Source: Microbacterium arborescens
GTDB taxonomy: Bacteria; Actinomycetota; Actinomycetes; Actinomycetales; Microbacteriaceae
Length of the DNA: 64,000 bases
Reading direction: 5' to 3'
Assembly: GCF_030369635.1 (NCBI RefSeq)
Contig: NZ_CP128474.1
Coordinates: 434,001-498,000 of the forward strand
Within the stretch, counting starts at the first letter, position 1; every line of letters begins with the position of its first letter. Positions 60,713-64,000 of this stretch are shown here, in pieces. The position numbers and the translations under genes were made by a program. The notes under the pieces are model-generated. The model saw only the letters and a program-made list of their open reading frames with translations. It searched no databases and was not told where the DNA came from.

Positions 60713-61717
60713 ATGGCAGTGAGCGTGCGGGATGTCGCGGTCGCGGCATCCGTGTCGGTGGGGACCGTCTCGAACGTCCTCAACAATCCGACGCGCGTGT
60801 CGCCCGAGATGGTCGCGCGCGTGCAGCAGGCCATCGCCGACCTCGGGTTCGTCCGCAACGACGCGGCGCGGCAGCTGCGGGCCGGGCGAAGCCGCTCGAT
60901 CGGCCTCGTGGTGCTCGATATCGGCAACCCGTTCTTCGCCGAGGTGGCCCGGGGCGCCGAGCAGCGCGCTGCCGAGAGCGGCATGGCGGTGCTGCTGAGC
61001 ACGAGCGACGAGAAGCCCGAGCGTGAATCGGCGTATCTCGACCTCTTCCGCGAGCAGCGCGTCAACGGCGTGCTCGTGACTCCTGCGAGCGACGATCTCG
61101 AGCGGTTGCGCGGGCTGCAGGCGGCCGGCGTCCCGGTCGTCCTCGTCGACCGCGAGGTGCCCGACGACGTGTTCGCCTCGGTGTCGGTCGACGACGTCGA
61201 GGGCGGCTACCTCGCCGTGGCGCACCTTCTGGCACGCGGGCGTCGGCGTATCGCGTTCGTCCGCGGGCCGGTGTCGATCCGGCAGGTCGCCGACCGTCTC
61301 GAGGGCGCGCGCCGAGCGGTGGCCGAGGTCGCCGGTGCGCGGCTGGAAGAGATCGCGGTGCCCGCCCTGTCGGTCCTGCACGGGCGCGCCGCCGGAGAGC
61401 TGCTGCGAGACCGTCGCGGAGATGACCGCGTCGACGCCGTGTTCGCGGCCAACGACCTGCTCGCCGTGGGGGTGCTGCAGGCGTTCTCGGTGCTCGGCCA
61501 GTTGCGGGTGCCCGACGAGGTCGCGCTCATCGGCTACGACGACATCGACTTCGCGTCGGCCACCGTCGTGCCGCTCAGCTCGATACGCCAGCCCGCGCAC
61601 GAGATCGGATACCGCGCCGTCGACCTCCTGCTGCGCGGCCTCGACGACCCCGCCGGCGAGCACGAGCGCCGCGTGCGCTTCCGCCCCGAGCTCGTCGTCC
61701 GCGACTCCACCGCCTGA
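60713..61717 (+). CDS. LacI-family regulator of rhamnose use
   Basis: A 334-residue LacI/GalR repressor divergent from the rhamnose operon. The helix-turn-helix is at about residues 4-25 (VRDVAVAASVSVGTVSNVL), then the hinge segment NDAARQLRAGRSRSIG and the effector domain with DAVFAANDLLAVGVLQ and IGYDDIDFASATVVPLSSIRQP. The two palindromes at 60610-60669 are its likely targets. ATG at 60713 is chosen over the in-frame GTG at 60704 because TACGGT ends 7 nt before it. The effector is presumably L-rhamnose or L-rhamnulose. Confidence 0.9.
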   Translation: MAVSVRDVAVAASVSVGTVSNVLNNPTRVSPEMVARVQQAIADLGFVRNDAARQLRAGRSRSIGLVVLDIGNPFFAEVARGAEQRAAESGMAVLLSTSDEKPERESAYLDLFREQRVNGVLVTPASDDLERLRGLQAAGVPVVLVDREVPDDVFASVSVDDVEGGYLAVAHLLARGRRRIAFVRGPVSIRQVADRLEGARRAVAEVAGARLEEIAVPALSVLHGRAAGELLRDRRGDDRVDAVFAANDLLAVGVLQAFSVLGQLRVPDEVALIGYDDIDFASATVVPLSSIRQPAHEIGYRAVDLLLRGLDDPAGEHERRVRFRPELVVRDSTA

Positions 61718-61734
61718 CCCCAGCCCCCTCCCCG

Positions 61735-61820
61735 CTGCTGCCCCTCCCGCATCCTGCTGCCCCTCCCGCATCCTGCTGCCCCTCCCGCATCCTGCTGCCC
61801 CCGCATCCTGCTGCCCCCGC
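61735..61820. repeat. 19-bp tandem repeat after the rhamnose LacI gene
   Basis: The unit CTGCTGCCCCTCCCGCATC occurs three times exactly (61735-61791), then a 16-bp shortened unit and a partial one. It is strongly strand-biased, C-rich on the plus strand. Confidence 0.85.
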
Positions 61821-61823
61821 GAG

Positions 61824-61872
61824 GTCCCAGTTCGGCCGGTTCTGTGCGCCGCATTCCCGGCCGAACGGGGAC
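61824..61872. terminator. bidirectional terminator hairpin
   Basis: GTCCCA-GTTCGGCCGG pairs with CCGGCCGAAC-GGGGAC over 16 bp with one mismatch and a 17-nt loop, between the convergent LacI gene and the 61985-63883 gene. Confidence 0.75.
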
Positions 61873-61984
61873 TTCGCGCCCACCCCCACCCGGTTCCGCT
61901 CTTACCGGGCGGCGAGGGCGCACATCTGCACGGTGCTGGGGTGGTCTGACCGTGCGGATGCGCGTCCTCGGCGGGCGAGGCGCG

Positions 61985-63883
61985 TCAGAGGCGGGACCGG
62001 GACCAGGTGCCGGGGGAGAGTATGACGGGGGCGAGGGAGACGGCGGCAGGGCGAGCGCCGGGGAGAGCGCCGGGGAGAGCGGCGGGGGAGAGAGCAGCGG
62101 GGGTGGCGGGGAGAGCGGCGGGGGTGGTCACCGTGAGCGTGCGGGGACGGGTGTCGAGGTTGGCCGCCAGCACCGTGACCTGACCGTGGCGCTCGGCGCC
62201 GACGGCCCAGACGAGGCCGTCGGGACTCGAGCCCGACAGGAGCTCGCCGCCCGCGAGCGCGGTGAGGGCTGCGATCGCCTCGGCGACGGGCAGCGCCGTG
62301 CCGTCCGCGGCGAGGATGCCGCGCGGACCCCACGACTCGAAGAACGTCAGGCTCGCGACGCCGCGCACCGCGAGGGCCGCGGCGCTCGCGATCGTCCAGG
62401 CCGCGAGCTCGGGCGAGCGCTGCCGCGGGTCGTCCGCGTCGGTCAGGTGCGTGCCGTAGCCGGCCGACAGATCGGATGCCGCAGGGCGCGGTGGCGCCGT
62501 CGTGGCGACGTCGTTGAAATGCGGGCGCAGCGAGACCGGCCCGACGTGCACCGGCACCCCGCCGCCGATCTCGACCGCCTGCGTCGCCACGAGTCGCTGC
62601 ATCGCGAGCGACTCGACGAGCTGCTCGGTGTCGCGGCTGTGGAAGAGCGGGGTGACGCTGAACGTCAGCCCCGCGAGATGCCGCGGCAGGCGGTGGTGCT
62701 CGCGGTTGAACTCGGTGAAGTGCGAGCGTGCGCCGCCGACGATGGGTACGGCCAGGCCCGACTGATCCAGCGCGCCTCGGAGCAGCGCGACCGTGGCCTC
62801 GTCGGAGATGTGACGGGCCGGCCCGGAGGGCTGGAACGCCGCCACCCGGGCCACACGATGACGTGCGAGCGCGGTCACCGCGTCGGAGAGGGATGCGGCG
62901 ATCGCGGCATCCGCATCATCCGAGACCCCCGCCTCGGCGGGCAGCACGAGGCGGACGTCGAGGGGCGGACCCTCGGATGCCGCGCGCTCGAGCGCCGCCG
63001 GCCATCCCGGCCACGCGAGGTCGAGCTCGACGAGGGTGCTCGCCGCATCGCCACGCCCGACGTGCGCAGGCGCGGGCGCGGGGCCCGGCGCGGTCGACGC
63101 GCTCAGCCCGATCTCAGGAAAGGCCCCGGCACGACGCAGCTCGATCAGCGCGTCCTCGGTCCCGTGGCCTCCGGCTGCGGCATCCGCCATCAACGCGGCA
63201 TCCGACGTCGCCACCACGGCAGTGTTCGCCATGAGGTCCGCGGTGACGGTGATCGCCTGCCGCACCCGCTCACCGGCCCCGACCTCGTACGGGAACGGCA
63301 GCGCGAGCGGCCGGCTGTAGACCTTGAACGAGGCATCGGTCCAGTTGCGCTGATCCTCCATCTCGAACACATCGCCGTCGAACGCCAGCCCGATCTCGAC
63401 GCCGTCGTCGCGCCACCGCAGTCCCGCGATGTCGAACACCGGCTGGTGGGGGCTGATGGCGACCGGCAGCGCCGTGTCCGACACCCGGCCCGTGCTGTGG
63501 GCCACCGACAGCCCGGCCCCGGCCGCGCCGGGCGGGATGAGGGCGACGAGGCCCGTGCGGTTCGTCTCGAGGGGCGACGCCGCCTCGAGGTCGCACAGCA
63601 CCCGCAGGCTCTCGCCGCGCACCTCGGCGCGCACCACACCGCTCAGCGGCATCCGCTCGTCGGCGGTGCGGACGTGCAGCATCAGGCTCGTCTCGGTGGC
63701 GGTGACACGGTCGACGACGAGGTCGGCCGTGTTCCAGTCGCGGTCGCGGACGACGGCCCGGATGCTGCGCAGCACGCGCCGTCCGCTTCGCCGGATGTCG
63801 GCGAGCTCATCGCCGCGCAACTCGAACTCCCACGCTCCGATCTGTCGTCGGTCCGCCTCGGCGCGCCCCCACATCGTCGGCAT
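61985..63883 (-). CDS. D-apionate-lactonase-like protein
   Basis: A 632-residue cytoplasmic protein. Residues about 10-250 are a beta-rich domain opening with FELRGDELADIRRSGRRVL and AVVRDRDWNTADLVV. Residues about 290-560 have TIM-barrel features (VELDLAWPGWPAAL, VPIVGGARSHFTEFNRE, LTFSVTPLFHSRDTEQLVESL). The C-terminus is a small beta domain with a proline/alanine-rich stretch (AALPATPAALSPAALPGALP). The layout resembles ApnL-type D-apionate lactonases of apiose use, but I cannot confirm this without a search. The ATG is 2 nt after an SDR stop, so both form one operon. Confidence 0.6.
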   Translation of the reverse strand: MPTMWGRAEADRRQIGAWEFELRGDELADIRRSGRRVLRSIRAVVRDRDWNTADLVVDRVTATETSLMLHVRTADERMPLSGVVRAEVRGESLRVLCDLEAASPLETNRTGLVALIPPGAAGAGLSVAHSTGRVSDTALPVAISPHQPVFDIAGLRWRDDGVEIGLAFDGDVFEMEDQRNWTDASFKVYSRPLALPFPYEVGAGERVRQAITVTADLMANTAVVATSDAALMADAAAGGHGTEDALIELRRAGAFPEIGLSASTAPGPAPAPAHVGRGDAASTLVELDLAWPGWPAALERAASEGPPLDVRLVLPAEAGVSDDADAAIAASLSDAVTALARHRVARVAAFQPSGPARHISDEATVALLRGALDQSGLAVPIVGGARSHFTEFNREHHRLPRHLAGLTFSVTPLFHSRDTEQLVESLAMQRLVATQAVEIGGGVPVHVGPVSLRPHFNDVATTAPPRPAASDLSAGYGTHLTDADDPRQRSPELAAWTIASAAALAVRGVASLTFFESWGPRGILAADGTALPVAEAIAALTALAGGELLSGSSPDGLVWAVGAERHGQVTVLAANLDTRPRTLTVTTPAALPATPAALSPAALPGALPGARPAAVSLAPVILSPGTWSRSRL

Positions 63884-63885
63884 CC

Positions 63886-64000
63886 TCAGAGGGTCGTCAT
63901 GCCGCCGTCGACCGAGAACGTCGCCCCCGTGGCGAACGAGCCCTCGTCGCTCGCGAGGTAGACCATGATGCCGGTGACGTCGGCGGGGGTGCCGGCGCGG
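63886..64000 (-). CDS. short-chain dehydrogenase/reductase, C-terminal end
   Basis: The last 37 codons of an SDR gene that continues past the window. Read on the minus strand they give GTPADVTGIMVYLASDEGSF followed by ATGATFSVDGGMTTL, the classic SDR ending in which the final beta strand and VDGG motif close the nucleotide-binding fold. It stops 2 nt before the start of the lactonase-like gene. A sugar dehydrogenase supplying a lactone to that enzyme is a reasonable inference. Confidence 0.88.
   Translation of the reverse strand, partial: RAGTPADVTGIMVYLASDEGSFATGATFSVDGGMTTL

Noticed and set aside
61735..61820. Possible CRISPR array
   Set aside because: The 19-bp units are directly adjacent without spacers and no cas gene is present.
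61844..63961. 705-codon plus-strand frame opposite the lactonase-like gene
   Set aside because: Low-complexity Gly/Arg/Ser composition, no start signals, and the minus strand gives a coherent folded protein coupled to an SDR.

Overview
The window is about 70% GC with dense gene packing, many 4-nt ATGA/GTGA overlaps and frequent GTG starts. Gene content (RlmN, 13E12-type HNH gene, actinobacterial PutA, Gram-positive-type L-rhamnose isomerase, MFS/ABC sugar uptake without a dedicated ATPase) points to a chromosome segment from an actinobacterium, most likely Microbacteriaceae and plausibly Microbacterium. This placement comes from gene style and was not tested by a search. I see no phage, insertion sequence, CRISPR array, tRNA or rRNA.

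Layout. 1-1.9 kb: end of rlmN, an aldo/keto reductase and a NUDIX hydrolase. 1.9-5.7 kb: a cassette of five uncharacterised proteins whose first two resemble a type VII secretion (WXG100-like) helper and a large substrate with a hydrophobic pre-toxin region. 5.7-10.8 kb: RNase HI, then a GntR regulator leading a 2-methylcitrate cycle operon (prpDBC). 10.8-20 kb: a very large cell-wall-anchored nucleotidase-like protein, an enoyl-CoA hydratase, a cytochrome b561-like protein, a 13E12/DUF222 HNH protein with internal tandem repeats, a GNAT acetyltransferase and a membrane protein with a possibly decayed GGDEF domain. 20.1-23.2 kb: a TPP riboswitch controlling thiM-thiE-thiD/tenA. 23.2-29.3 kb: a LacI regulator, a sugar ABC importer and a GH51 arabinofuranosidase (arabino-oligosaccharide use). 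29.4-37.3 kb: a thioesterase, PutA, a TetR/DUF952 pair, a second aldo/keto reductase and an aminotransferase-fold protein lacking its catalytic lysine. 37.5-47.5 kb: a dipeptide/oligosaccharide-type ABC importer, LacI regulator, FAD oxidoreductase and secreted GH5 glycosidase. 47.7-51.2 kb: the circularly permuted ATP-grasp / alpha-E / transglutaminase trio. 51.1-54 kb: a DHA2 drug exporter and a small acidic protein. 53.2-61.7 kb: an L-rhamnose regulon (rhaM, rhaI, MFS, esterase, rhaD, rhaB and a divergent LacI). 61.9-64 kb: a possible D-apionate-lactonase-like protein and the end of an SDR.

Working together, much of the segment is a plant-polysaccharide scavenging region: arabinose, beta-glucan or mannan oligosaccharides, L-rhamnose and perhaps apiose, each with its own LacI-type switch and visible palindromic operators. 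Propionyl-CoA is handled by prpDBC and proline by PutA.

Two features cut across the window. First, many single genes and regulators have a TAnnnT hexamer ending 6-8 nt before the start codon, which indicates leaderless transcripts; operon-internal genes use GGAGG-type ribosome binding sites or overlaps. Second, three elements of exactly 87 bp, each an interrupted inverted repeat with CGATAC tips, lie 10-20 nt downstream of stop codons (37328, 47560, 53150) and form an undescribed-looking repeat family.
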